From: Siphonodentalium dalli
Lineage: Eukaryota; Mollusca; Scaphopoda; Gadilida; Siphonodentaliidae
DNA length: 64,000 nucleotides
NCBI GenBank assembly: GCA_032622095.1
Contig: CP136063.1
Location: 61,145,897 to 61,209,896 of the forward strand
Reading direction: 5' to 3'
Below the pieces are notes generated by a model. That model was not told the origin of the DNA, searched no databases, and saw only the letters and a list, made by a program, of their open reading frames with translations. Shown here piece by piece: positions 11,695 to 24,149 of the stretch (its first letter is position 1; every line of letters begins with the position of its first letter). A program made the position numbers and the translations under genes.

Positions 11695-12645
11695 ATACCG
11701 CTGTAACAGTTTATCTCCCCCCTGATCAACTTCCCCCTAGGTTAACTCCCCCATGCCCTGATCAACTCCCCCCACCTGAATTTTTTTAATCTTTTTATTG
11801 ACAAATTATTGGCATATTATTTTTCAGTATCACTATATTGCTGAGAAAAACTATCATTGGTGACAAGGAAGCATGTCTTTTCTTCGGCAGAGACATTATT
11901 GTTCAGATTTTTTTTATTGAAAATCACCCAGTTTATCTCCCCCCCCCCCGCCTGAATAAATTTTTAACCTCAACATCTAATGGCGAGTTAGTCTCATTTT
12001 ATCGTTCATTATCACTATGTGACTAAGAAAAACTATCATAGGTGACAAGGAAGCATGATTTTTCTGTAAAAGAGACAATAATTATAGTTTGGAGAATTTT
12101 CATTGAAATTTACCTAGTTTATCGCCCCCCCTCCGCCTGGATTTTTCATACCTTAACATCTGTTTGCGAGATATTCTCATTTTATCATTCACTATGACTA
12201 TGTGACTTAGAAAAACTATCAATGTCAACAATGATAGTTATTCATAGTGAATGATAAAATGAGATTGTCTGTGCCGAAAAGAAAAAACATGATTTCTAGT
12301 CACCAATGATAGTTTTTCTAAGGCACATACATGTAGTTTAATAGTGATGGGGGTTGAAGATAAATTAGGTAAATTTCAATAAAAATGAAAATTCACCGAA
12401 CTATAATTATTGTCTCTTTTACAGAAAAATCATGCTTCCTTGTCACCTATGATAGTTTTTCTTAGTCACATAGTGATAGTGAATGATAAAATGAGACTAA
12501 CTCGCCATTAGATGTTAAGGTATGAAAAATTCAGGCGGGGGGTGGGGAGATTATCAGGGTGGGGGGGGGAGATAAACTAGGTAAAACCAGTTTAACTCCC
12601 CCCCCCAATGCGCAGGGGGGGGGGGATGTCGTAGCACACCTGTAT
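11695..12645. mobile_element. Foldback element 2 with G/C-run inverted ends
   Basis: The left end ATACCGCTGTAACAGTTTAT then CTCCCC is a diverged inverse of the right end (read inward, ATACAGGTGTGCTACGACAT then CCCCC). Large internal arms are inverted: the ACTATCAT..GGTGACAAGGAAGCATG block near 12030-12055 returns in reverse near 12430-12455, and ATGGCGAGTTAGTCTCATTT near 11980 returns in reverse near 12490-12510. There are G and C runs at both ends and no transposase frame. Its architecture and ends match the element at 4477-5615. Confidence 0.65.
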
Positions 12646-15433
12646 CTAAAATGACAACACACACTGTCATTCTTATATACTAAATAAATGCAGTGACTGC
12701 CGATGGCGAAATCGTTTTCGTTAGTTTACCGTTGATAGATGCGTCACGATTCTAGTAGTAAATATTTACAATTTAGCCCAGTTCAGACGTTGTTTTCAAT
12801 GGAGTGGTACGGTAGATTTGCTTGAGATTTTCGATGATGTTAGTAGAATGTTACATTCCTCCAGTTGGTGTAGCACCTGGACACTAACTTATCAGTTTCA
12901 CGCATCCGAACATGTACATAATATGTCTTTAAACACACTGGACATGTAATGTCCTTGCGCTCCTGTTGCGCAAATTCTAATATAAAAAGTGTTTTCTATT
13001 TCAGACAAAGCTCAAACATACCGGTAACATCTGACCAGACAAAACTTAGAAACCGCTAAACTAATTACCAGTCAAACAAGATAACCCTTCAAAAAATAAG
13101 ATAACACGGCCAACCACAGCAACATACACCATGGATAAATACACTGTCAAAAGCACAGCGTTTTTATGTTTGCCCATACCATGTATGGTAAACATAGTGT
13201 CGTTGTCCGGATTGACCACTCGTTGTTCGTCCGTCCGTCTGTCTGGCTGTCCGTCCGTCTGTCGGTCCGTAGACACTTCACGTGTAATGTGATAACTCAA
13301 ACATTTTCTATCCAATCAGAACCAAATTATGTATATGGGTATATCAGCCCAAAATACAGATCGAGTTCGAATTTGGGTTTGATCCGAGTTTTTGTTACAG
13401 AGTTATGGCCCTTTTTCGACTTAGAATTCACACATTCTGCCATAACTCAAACATTTTTTTATCTGATTGGAACCAAATTTGGTATGTGAGTTTCACAGCC
13501 CAAAATACAGATCTAGTTCGAATATGGGTTTGATCCGATTTATTTTAAAGGAGTTATGACCTTTTTTGAAGAAAAGCAAATCGATTTTTTATTAAATTTA
13601 TTTTTAACTTTTATAATAATAATAAAAAAAATGTCATTGACATTGTCATTTGTTTTCATTTAGATATTGATGATTATGATACAAGTTGATAAAAAGATTT
13701 CCAATGTGTCCCTTTAATTTTTTTAAATAATTAAAAACAATTTTTTTTTTTAAGTTAAAAAAATTGAAAAACTAACACCATTATAACTCTGCCAAGGGTA
13801 CCCCGAATCACCACACCAAATTTGATTAAATCGGTCCAAAATCTTGTGTTATGTACCGGTAAATCTGTTTGGAGCAACATTAAATCCAATTCACCAATTG
13901 CATTTGGACTACTTAGCTATTGATAAAGCTATATTATTTTCTGATGTCTCTTACATGTATGTCAATGTGCAAATAATCTGATAAAGAAGGCTATGGTATC
14001 TAATTTAAAATAAAGATTCAACAATAAACATCACATGATATTAGCAGTATAATTGGACATCTGTGCTGCAGAGTTATATCTTCAGATGGTCTGATATCAT
14101 TATAATTGTTATTGGTTTAATAGAGAGGTCAGTGTTCAACATAAACAATTCCTGTGATTTTTTGACAGCTCTGCTATATAATTGATATTAATGGGTCAGT
14201 GGTGAGGTTGCTTATCTGTATACTGGGACACATTATTGTAAACTTAAATTGGACTCTCTTAACCCAAGTATTCCATGTCCAGGTCACACCTACACATTTA
14301 ACCCACGGGCTTGCTGGCTGTGGCGGTTTAGCATTACAGATCCTGTACCAGGGCATTCTCTTATATAAATGCCAGTGACCCATAAATTCCAATAATTTGT
14401 GTTATGTACATTTGTCTATAATAGTACATAACAGTATACTCTATAATTCAACACCAAAACTCATTTATCCGATCATATTAATTTTTTATCGCCAAGGGAT
14501 GGGTTAACATCTGCCGATCGTGATCGGCCTCTCGTTTTTTAACGGTTATATCTGGCATATACCCATAGTTATATATAAACAGGCTACGGGCATCTGACCA
14601 CAGGTCATTTGCATAAAAAAAATTATATAATTCTTTCATTCTTTTCATTCCCTCAAGGTACATGTATCTTTAAAGGATTAAGTTGAAGTTTTGGGGCTGA
14701 GTAAGATTCTAGAGAGAAGGTGGAATATTTACTTGAGAGCATAAAAGATGACAAGAAAATGACAATCATGGCCCAAATTGCGAAAAGTTGCCAAAGTTAT
14801 TTTGACACCACATGTGCTGTAAGTATAGCTAGGCCTAAAACAAAATTTTGTTGTTTCCGGTAACATATGGTAGAAAAGTAGGGCAGGTGGAATTCAATTG
14901 TTTCATTATTTTTTTGGAAACGACCACAATAAGATCATATGTGGATTGTGGAATATATTCATTCTGAAAAATATGCCCATGGAAGCACAAAGTATATAAC
15001 GGGACACAATTTGGGCTGAATGGGCATATCGCACATGTATTGGGAGGAATAAATGAAACCTATTATTTTTAATCAAAAGTGATTGCGACATCAACCTCAG
15101 ATTGAACCAGGCCTGTCAGTATGGCACCACTGTAATTAAAACGCTGACTGTCAGAGTAAATAATATAGATGATGACTGATCGGCACATGTATTAAGTACT
15201 TTCGATCTGAGATATTTTGCACCAACATTATAAGGATCTCCGGGGCATTATCTCTAGTTGGGAGCGAATGATAGCTTCCGAAATTTGTTAAAGAATATGG
15301 TCGCCAGTGGCCATCTTGGATTTTACTCTTCTCATGACTAAATTCATTGGCACACCCAACAAGCCACATCCCTCATCACTCATTAACTACAACACACATA
15401 ATTATTCTCCTCATAGTCATACTTGAAACCATT

Positions 15434-16172
15434 TTAATTCAGCCCTTTCTATACTAAATATTCACTAGCTACTAGTAGTAGTTTCCTCATATTATGTTTC
15501 AGCAAAATTTCAACAATTTGGAGTTTTGAAAATTACATACAAGTAGATGAGTTGGGTGCCAAATGGTACATGCTTACCTCCCCAGTCAACAATCAAAGTA
15601 TATGGCATGAATTTGTGTCAAGATGGCAAACACATCAGGTTTGAGTATTTTCAATTTATAGTGAGAAATAGTAGGAAGTGAAAATGAAAAAAATAGAGTA
15701 GTTTCTAAGGTGTTGAATTGAAGGGGGAATTTGAAGAGTGCGAAATGTATTAATGTTTGACCTTTGTTATTTCCAGGAGAAAGGACACATGGTGCTATAT
15801 CCCTAGTTGTTCCAAAATTGAAGCTGTATGCATTTTAAAGAATGTGATCAAAGGATTGTAGACTTGTTTTTGAGTTTTCATACAGTAAGTATACATTTAT
15901 ACTTTACCATTGGGACAGGCACACCACCGGTAGCTTTACCTCTTTTTATACTAAATACTCATTGATGAATAGTTCCCTTAGAAAATATACAGATAATAAG
16001 GTCAATCAACAACATCTGGTTTGTTGGAACTTATTATCTGAACATTTCCTTTGATAGTATCTGTTATTATGTGCTTATTTTTCATTAACACCCCTCCAGA
16101 TTAATAACAAGGAATTCCAATGTATACTTTCATAACTGATTAGGGAAAAGACATTAGTATAGAAAGGGTTAA
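15434..16172. mobile_element. Possible piggyBac-like MITE inside each array unit
   Basis: A TTAA near 15434, followed shortly by CCCTTTCTATACTAAAT, is mirrored by ATTAGTATAGAAAGGGTTAA ending at 16172. TTAA at both ends fits piggyBac-type insertion, but the left end has five extra bases between TTAA and the repeat. The block is present at the matching place in all five units, so it predates the amplification. Confidence 0.4.
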
Positions 16173-16260
16173 TGCTCTGCAAATAATACTGACTTTCATG
16201 TCAAATCCCAAAATCAACAACAAATTCTTGGTCTACTAGCAATGGAGCAAATATATGCCT

Positions 16261-16365
16261 GAGAGCTTTCCGATGAATGGCAACAAGCCATATTTCCGAC
16301 TAAATCCTGAAACGTTACCCATAATTCTGCTGTGTTTAAGGAGTCGATTAATTAGAGCATTACTG
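16261..16365 (-). mobile_element. Single 105-bp arm of the palindromic MITE
   Basis: The sequence starts at GAGAGCTTTCCGATGAATGG, which is the exact centre of the palindrome at 40710-40919, and ends at GCATTACTG, the element terminus. It is therefore precisely one arm. Equivalent arms lie at 20056-20161 (one extra base), 23860-23964, 27659-27763 and 31460-31564. Confidence 0.8.
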
Positions 16366-16550
16366 TGCCACCGCAGCTCCCGTCGTGAAAGGGTTAAGTT
16401 CCCTTATATCCAGAGTGTGTGTGGTCACATTGTACTGTCAGAATAGCTATTGAATTTATGTCGACAACAGATATCTGTGTAGCTATCACTTTGTCCGAAT
16501 AATGATGTTCAACAATATAATTAGTAACTACAAAACATAATTTTGGGCAT

Positions 16551-19500
16551 TCACGATTCTAGTAGTAAATATTTACAATTTAGCCCAGTTCAGACGTTGT
16601 TTTCAATGGAGCGGTACGGTAGATTTGCTTGAGATTTTCGATGATGTTAGTAGAATGTTACATTCCTCCAGTTGGTGTAGCACCTGAACACTAACTTATC
16701 AGTTTCACGCATCCGAACAAGTACATAATATGTCTTTAAACACACTGGACATGTAATGTCCTTGCGCTCCTGTTGCGCAAATTCTAATATAAAAAGTGTT
16801 TTCTATTTCAGACAAAGCTCAAACATACCGGTAACATCTGACCAGACAAAACTTAGAAACCGCTAAACTAATTACCAGTCAAACAAGATAACCCTTCAAA
16901 AAATAAGATAACACGGCCAACCACAGCAACATACACCATGGATAAATACACTGTCAAAAGCACAGCGTTTTTATGTTTACCCATACCATGTATGGTAAAC
17001 ATAGTGTCGTTGTCCGGATTGACCACTCGTTGTTCGTCCGTCCGTCTGTCTGGCTGTCCGTCCGCCTGTCGGTCCGTAGACACTTCACGTGTAATGTGAT
17101 AACTCAAACATTTTCTATCCAATCAGAACCAAATTATGTATATGGGTATATCAGCCCAAAATACAGATCGAGTTCGAATTTGGGTTTGATCCGAGTTTTT
17201 GTTACAGAGTTATGGCCCTTTTTCGACTTAGAATTCACACATTCTGCCATAACTCAAACATGTTTTTATCTGATTGGAACCAAATTTGGTATGTGAGTTT
17301 CACAGCCCAAAATACAGATCTAGTTCGAATATGGGTTTGATCCGATTTATTTTAAAGGAGTTATGACCCTTTTTTGAAGAAAAGCAAATCGATTTTTTAT
17401 TAAATTTATTTTTAACTTTTATAATAATAATAAAAAAAATGTCATTGACATTGTCATTTGTTTTCATTTAGATATTGATGATTATGATACAAGTTGATAA
17501 AAAGATTTCCAATGTGTCCCTTTAATTTTTTTAATAATTAAAAAAAATAAAAATATTTAAGTTAAACAAAATTGAAAAACTAACACCATTATAACTCTGC
17601 CAAGGGTAACCCCGAATCACCACACCAAATTTGATTAAATCGGTCCAAAATATTGTGTTATGTACTGGTAAATCTGTTTGGAGCAAGATTAAATCCAATT
17701 CACCAATTGCATTTGGACTACTTAGCTATTGATAAAGCTATATTATTTTCTGATGTCTCTTACATGTATGTCAATGTGCAAATAATCTGATAAAGAAGGC
17801 TATGGTATCTAATTTAAAATAAAGATTCAACAATAAACATCACATGATATTAGCAGTAGAATTGGACATCTGTGCTGCAGAGTTATATCTTCAGATGGTC
17901 TGATATCATTATAATTGTTATTGGTTTAATAGAGAGGTCAGTGTTCAACATAAACAATTCCTGTGATTTTTTGACAGCTCTGCTATATAATTGATATTAA
18001 TGGGTCAGTGGTGAGGTTGCTTATCTGTATACTGGGACACATTATTGTAAACTTAAATTGGACTCTCTTAACCCAAGTATTCCATGTCCAGGTCACACCT
18101 ACACATTTAACCCACGGGCTTGCTGGCTGTGGCGGTTTAGCATTACAGATCCTGTACCAGGGCATTCTCTTATATAGATGCCAGTGACCCATAAATTCCA
18201 ATAATTTGTGTTATGTACATTTGTCTATAATAGTACATAACAGTATACTATATAATTCAACACCAAAACTCATTTATCCGATCATATTAATTTTTTATCG
18301 CCAAGGGATGGGTTAACATCTGCCGATCGTGATCGGCCTCTCGTTTTTTAACGGTTATATCTGGCATATACCCATAGTTATATATAAACAGGCTACGGGC
18401 ATCTGACCACAGGTCATTTGCATAAAAAAAATTATATAATTCTTTCATTCTTTCATTCCCTCAAGGTACATGTATCTTCAAAGGATTAAGTTGAAGTTTT
18501 GGGGCTGAGTAAGATTCTAAGAGAGAAGGTGGAATATTTACTTGAGAGCATAAAAGATGACAAAAAAATGACAATCATGGCCCAAATTGCGAAAAGTTAT
18601 TTTGACACCACATGTGCTGTAAGTATAGCTAGGCCTAAAACAAAATTTTGTTGTTTCCGGTAACATATGGTAGAAAAGTAGGGCAGGTGGAATTCAATTG
18701 TTTCATTGTTTTTTGGAAACGACCACAATAAGATCATATGTGGATTGTGGAATATATTCATTCTGAAAAATATGCCCATGGAAGCACAAAGTATATAACG
18801 GGACACAATTGGGCTGAATGGGCATATCGCACATGTATTGGGAGGAATAAATGAAACCTATTATTTTTCATCAAAAGTGATTGCGACATCAACCTCAGAT
18901 TGAACCAGGCCTGTCAGTATGGCACCACTGTAATTAAAACACTTCTGTCAGAGTAAATAATATAGATGATGACTGATCGGCACATGTATTAAGTACTTCG
19001 ATCTGAGATATTTTGCACCAACATTATAAGGATCTCCGGGGCATTATCTCTAGTTGGGAGCGAATGATAGCTTCCGAAATTTGTTAAAGAATATGGTCGC
19101 CAGTGGCCATCTTGGATTTTACTCTTTTCATGAATAAATTCATTGGCACACCCAACAAGCCACATCCCTCATCACTCATTAACTACAACACACATAATTA
19201 TTCTCCTCATAGTCATACTTGAAACCATTTTAATTCAGCCCTTTCTATACTAAATATTCACTAGCTACTAGTAGTAGTTTCCTCATATTATGTTTCAGCA
19301 AAATTTCAACAATTTGGAGTTTTGAAAATTACATACAAGTAGATGAGTTGGGTGCCAAATGGTACATGCTTACCTCCCCAGTCAACAATCAAATTATATG
19401 GCATGAATTTGTGTCAAGATGGCAAACACATCAGGTTTGAGTATTTTCAATTTATAGTGAGAAATAGTAGGAAGTGAAAATGAAAAAAATAGAGTAGTTT

Positions 19501-20346
19501 CTAAGGTGTTGAATTGAAGGGGGAATTTGAAGAGTGCGAAATGTATTAATGTTTGACCTTTGTTATTTCCAGGAGAAAGGACACATGTGCTATATCCCTA
19601 GTTGTTCCAAAATTGAAGCTGCATGCATTTTAAAGAATGTGATCAAAGGATTGTAGACTTGTTTTTGAGTTTTCATACAGTAAGTATACATTTATACTTT
19701 ACCATTGGGACAGGCACACCGCCGGTAGCTTTACCTCTTTTTATACTAAATACTCATTGATGAATAGTTCCCTTAGAAAATATACAGATAATAAGGTCAA
19801 TCAACAACATCTGGTTTGTTGGAACTTATTATCTGAACATTTCCTTTGATAGTATCTGTTATTATGTGCTTATTTTTCATTAACACCCCTCCAGATTAAT
19901 AACAAGGAATTCCAATGTATACTTTCATAACTGATTAGGGAAAAGACATTAGTATAGAAAGGGTTAATGCTCTGCAAATAATACTGACTTTCATGTCAAA
20001 TCCCAAAATCAACAACAAATTCTTGGTCTACTAGCAATGGAGCAAATATATGCCTGAGAGCTTTCCGATGAATGGCAACAAGCCATATTTCCGACTAAAT
20101 CCTGAAACGTTACCCATAATTCTGCTGTGTTTAAGGAGTCGATTAATTAGAGCATTAACTGTGCCACCGCAGCTCCCGTCGTGAAAGGGTTAAGTTCCCT
20201 TATATCCAGAGTGTGTGTGGTCACATTGTACTGTCAGAATAGCTATTGAATTTATGTCGACAACAGATATCTGTGTAGCTATCACTTTGTCCGAATAATG
20301 ATGTTCAACAATATAATTAGTAACTACAAAACATAATTTTGGGCAT
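16551..20346 (+). repeat. Array unit 2 (B-type)
   Basis: 3796 bp. It shares with unit 4 the variants AAAACACTTCTGTCAG (about 18937), GACAAAAAAATGAC (about 18558), TTTTTCATCAAAAG (about 18864), TCATGAATAAATTC (about 19128) and CACCGCCGGTAG (about 19717). Confidence 0.9.
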
Positions 20347-23300
20347 TCACGATTCTAGTAGTAAATATTTACAATTTAGCCCAGTTCAGACGTTGTTTTC
20401 AATGGAGTGGTACGGTAGATTTGCTTGAGATTTTCGATGATGTTAGTAGAATGTTACATTCCTCCAGTTGGTGTAGCACATGAACACTAACTTATCAGTT
20501 TCACGCATCCGAACAAGTACATAATATGTCTTTAAACACACTGGACATGTAATGTCATTGCGCTCCTGTTGCGCAAATTCTAATATAAAAAGTGTTTTCT
20601 ATTTCAGACAAAGCTCAAACATACCGGTAACATCTGACCAGACAAAACTTAGAAACCGCTAAACTAATTACCAGTCAAACAAGATAACCCTTCAAAAAAT
20701 AAGATAACACGGCCAACCACAGCAACATACACCATGGATAAATACACTGTCAAAAGCACAGCGTTTTTATGTTTACCCATACCATGTATGGTAAACATAG
20801 TGTCGTTGTCCGGATTGACCACTCGTTGTTCGTCCGTCCGTCTGTCTGGTTGTCCGTCCGTCTGTCGGTCCGTAGACACTTCACGTGTAATGTGATAACT
20901 CAAACATTTTCTATCCAATCAGAACCAAATTATGTATATGGGTATATCAGCCCAAAATACAGATCGAGTTCGAATTTGGGTTTGATCCGAGTTTTTGTTA
21001 CAGAGTTATGGCCCTTTTTCGACTTAGAATTCACACATTCTGCCATAACTCAAACATTTTTTTATCTGATTGGAACCAAATTTGGTATGTGAGTTTCACA
21101 GCCCAAAATACAGATCTAGTTCGAATATGGGTTTGATCCGATTTATTTTAAAGGAGTTATGACCCTTTTTTGAAGAAAAGCAAATCGATTTTTTATTAAA
21201 TTTATTTTTAACTTTTATAATAATAATAAAAAAAATGTCATTGACATTGTCATTTGTTTTCATTTAGATATTGATGATTATGATACAAGTTGATAAAAAG
21301 ATTTCCAATGTGTCCCTTTAATTTTTTTAAATAATTAAAAAAAAAAAAAAAAATTTAAATTAAACAAAATTGAAAAACTAACACCATTATAACTCTGCCA
21401 AGGGTACCCCGAATCACCACACCAAATTTGATTAAATCGGTCCAAAATATTGTGTTATGTACTGGTAAATCTGTTTGGAGCAACATTAAATCCAATTCAG
21501 CAATTGCATTTGGACTACTTAGCTATTGATAAAGTTATATTATTTTCTGATGTCTCTTACATGTATGTCAATGTGCAAATAATCTGATAAAGAAGGCTAT
21601 GGTATCTAATTTAAAATAAAGATTCAACAATAAACATCACATGATATGATATTAGCAGTAGAATTGGACATCTGTGCTGCAGAGTTATATCTTCAGATGG
21701 TCTGATATCATTATAATTGTTATTGGTTTAATAGAGAGGTCAGTGTTCAACATAAACAATTCCTGTGATTTTTTGACAGCTCTGCTATATAATTGATATT
21801 AATGGGTCAGTGGTGAGGTTGCTTATCTGTATACTGGGACACATTATTGTAAACTTAAATTGGACTCTCTTAACCCAAGTATTCCATGTCCAGGTCACAC
21901 CTACACATTTAACCCACGGGCTTGCTGGCTGTGGCGGTTTAGCATTACAGATCCTGTACCAGGGCATTCTCTTATATAAATGCCAGTGACCCATAAATTC
22001 CAATAATTTGTGTTATGTACATTTGTCTATAATAGTACATAACAGTATACTCTATAATTCAACACCAAAACTCATTTATCCGATCATATTAATTTTTTAT
22101 CGCCAAGGGATGGGTTAACATCTGCCGATCGTGATCGGCCTCTCGTTTTTTAACGGTTATATCTGGCATATACCCATAGTTATATATAAACAGGCTACGG
22201 GCATCTGACCACAGGTCATTTGCATAAATTTTTTTATATAATTCTTTCATTCTTTCATTCCTTCAAGGTACATGTATCTTCAAAGGATTAAGTTGAAGTT
22301 TTGGGGCTGAGTAAGATTCTAAGAGAGAAGGTGGAATATTTACTTGAGAGCATAAAAGATGACAAGAAAATGACAATCATGGCCCAAATTGCGAAAAGTT
22401 ATTTTGACACCACATGTGCTGTAAGTATAGCTAGGCCTAAAACAATTTTTTTTTGTTTCCGGTAACATATGGTAGAAAAGTAGGGCAGGTGGAATTCAAT
22501 TGTTTCATTGTTTTTTGGAAACGACCACAATAAGATCATATGTGGATTGTGGAATATATTCATTCTGAAAAATATGCCCATGGAAGCACAAAGTATATAA
22601 CGGGACACAATTGGGCTGAATGGGCATATCGCACATGTATTGGGAGGAATAAATGAAACCTATTATTTTTAATCAAAAGTGATTGCGACATCAACCTCAG
22701 ATTGAACCAGGCCTGTCAGTATGGCACCACTGTAATTAAAACACTGACTGTCAGAGTAAATAATATAGATGATGACTGATCGGCACATGTATTAAGTACT
22801 TCGATCTGAGATATTTTGCACCAACATTATAAGGATCTCCGGGGCATTATCTCTAGTTGGGAGCGAATGATAGCTTCCGAAATTTGTTAAAGAATATGGT
22901 CGCCAGTGGCCATCTTGGATTTTACTCTTTTCATGACTAAATTCATTGGCACACCCAACAAGCCACATCCCTCATCACTCATTAACTACAACACACATAA
23001 TTATTCTCCTCATAGTCATACTTGAAACCATTTTAATTCAGCCCTTTCTATACTAAATATTCACTAGCTACTAGTAGTAGTTTCCTCATATTATGTTTCA
23101 GCAAAATTTCAACAATTTGGAGTTTTGAAAATTACATACAAGTAGATGAGTTGGGTGCCAAATGGTACATGCTTACCTCCCCAGTCAACAATCAAATTAT
23201 ATGGCATGAATTTGTGTCAAGATGGCAAACACATCAGGTTTGAGTATTTTCAATTTATAGTGAGAAATAGTAGGAAGTGAAAATGAAAAAAATAGAGTAG

Positions 23301-24149
23301 TTTCTAAGGTGTTGAATTGAAGGGGGGAATTTGAAGAGTGCGAAATGTATTAATGTTTGACCTTTGTTATTTCCAGGAGAAAGGACACATGTGCTATATC
23401 CCTAGTTGTTCCAAAATTGAAGCTGCATGCATTTTAAAGAATGTGATCAAAGGATTGTAGACTTGTTTTTGAGTTTTCATACAGTAAGTATACATTTATA
23501 CTTTACCATTGGGACAGGCACACCACCGGTAGCTTTACCTCTTTTTATACTAAATACTCATTGATGAATAGTTCCCTTAGAAAATATACAGATAATAAGG
23601 TCAATCAACAACATCTGGTTTGTTGGAACTTATTATCTGAACATTTCCTTTGATAGTATCTGTTATTATGTGCTTATTTTTCATTAACACCCCTCCAGAT
23701 TAATAACAAGGAATTCCAATGTATACTTTCATAACTGATTAGGGAAAAGACATTAGTATAGAAAGGGTTAATGCTCTGCAAATAATACTGACTTTCATGT
23801 CAAATCCCAAAATCAACAACAAATTCTTGGTCTACTAGCAATGGAGCAAATATATGCCTGAGAGCTTTCCGATGAATGGCAACAAGCCATATTTCCGACT
23901 AAATCCTGAAACGTTACCCATAATTCTGCTGTGTTTAAGGAGTCGATTAATTAGAGCATTACTGTGCCACCGCAGCTCCCGTCGTGAAAGGGTTAAGTTC
24001 CCTTATATCCAGAGTGTGTGTGGTCACATTGTACTGTCAGAATAGCTATTGAATTTATGTCGACAACAGATATCTGTGTAGCTATCACTTTGTCCGAATA
24101 ATGATGTTCAACAATATAATTAGTAACTACAAAACATAATTTTGGGCAT
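20347..24149 (+). repeat. Array unit 3 (C-type)
   Basis: 3803 bp. It shares with unit 5 the T-rich variants at about 22227-22233 and 22444-22453, GATAAAGTTATATTA (about 21527) and GCACATGAACAC (about 20476). It has a private duplication GATATGATATTAG near 21643 and a long A run near 21338. Confidence 0.9.

Larger units (their letters stand above)
12744..16550 (+). repeat. Array unit 1
   Basis: First unit, 3807 bp. It carries private differences (GCACCTGGACAC near 12870; AAAACGCTGACTGTCAG near 15139; an extra GG in GACACATGGTGC near 15790). The MITE arm is at 16261-16365. A CTTTGTTATTTCCAG / GTAAGT pair at 15762-15776 and 15885-15890 could frame a 108-base exon, but all three forward frames contain stops. 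Confidence 0.9.
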
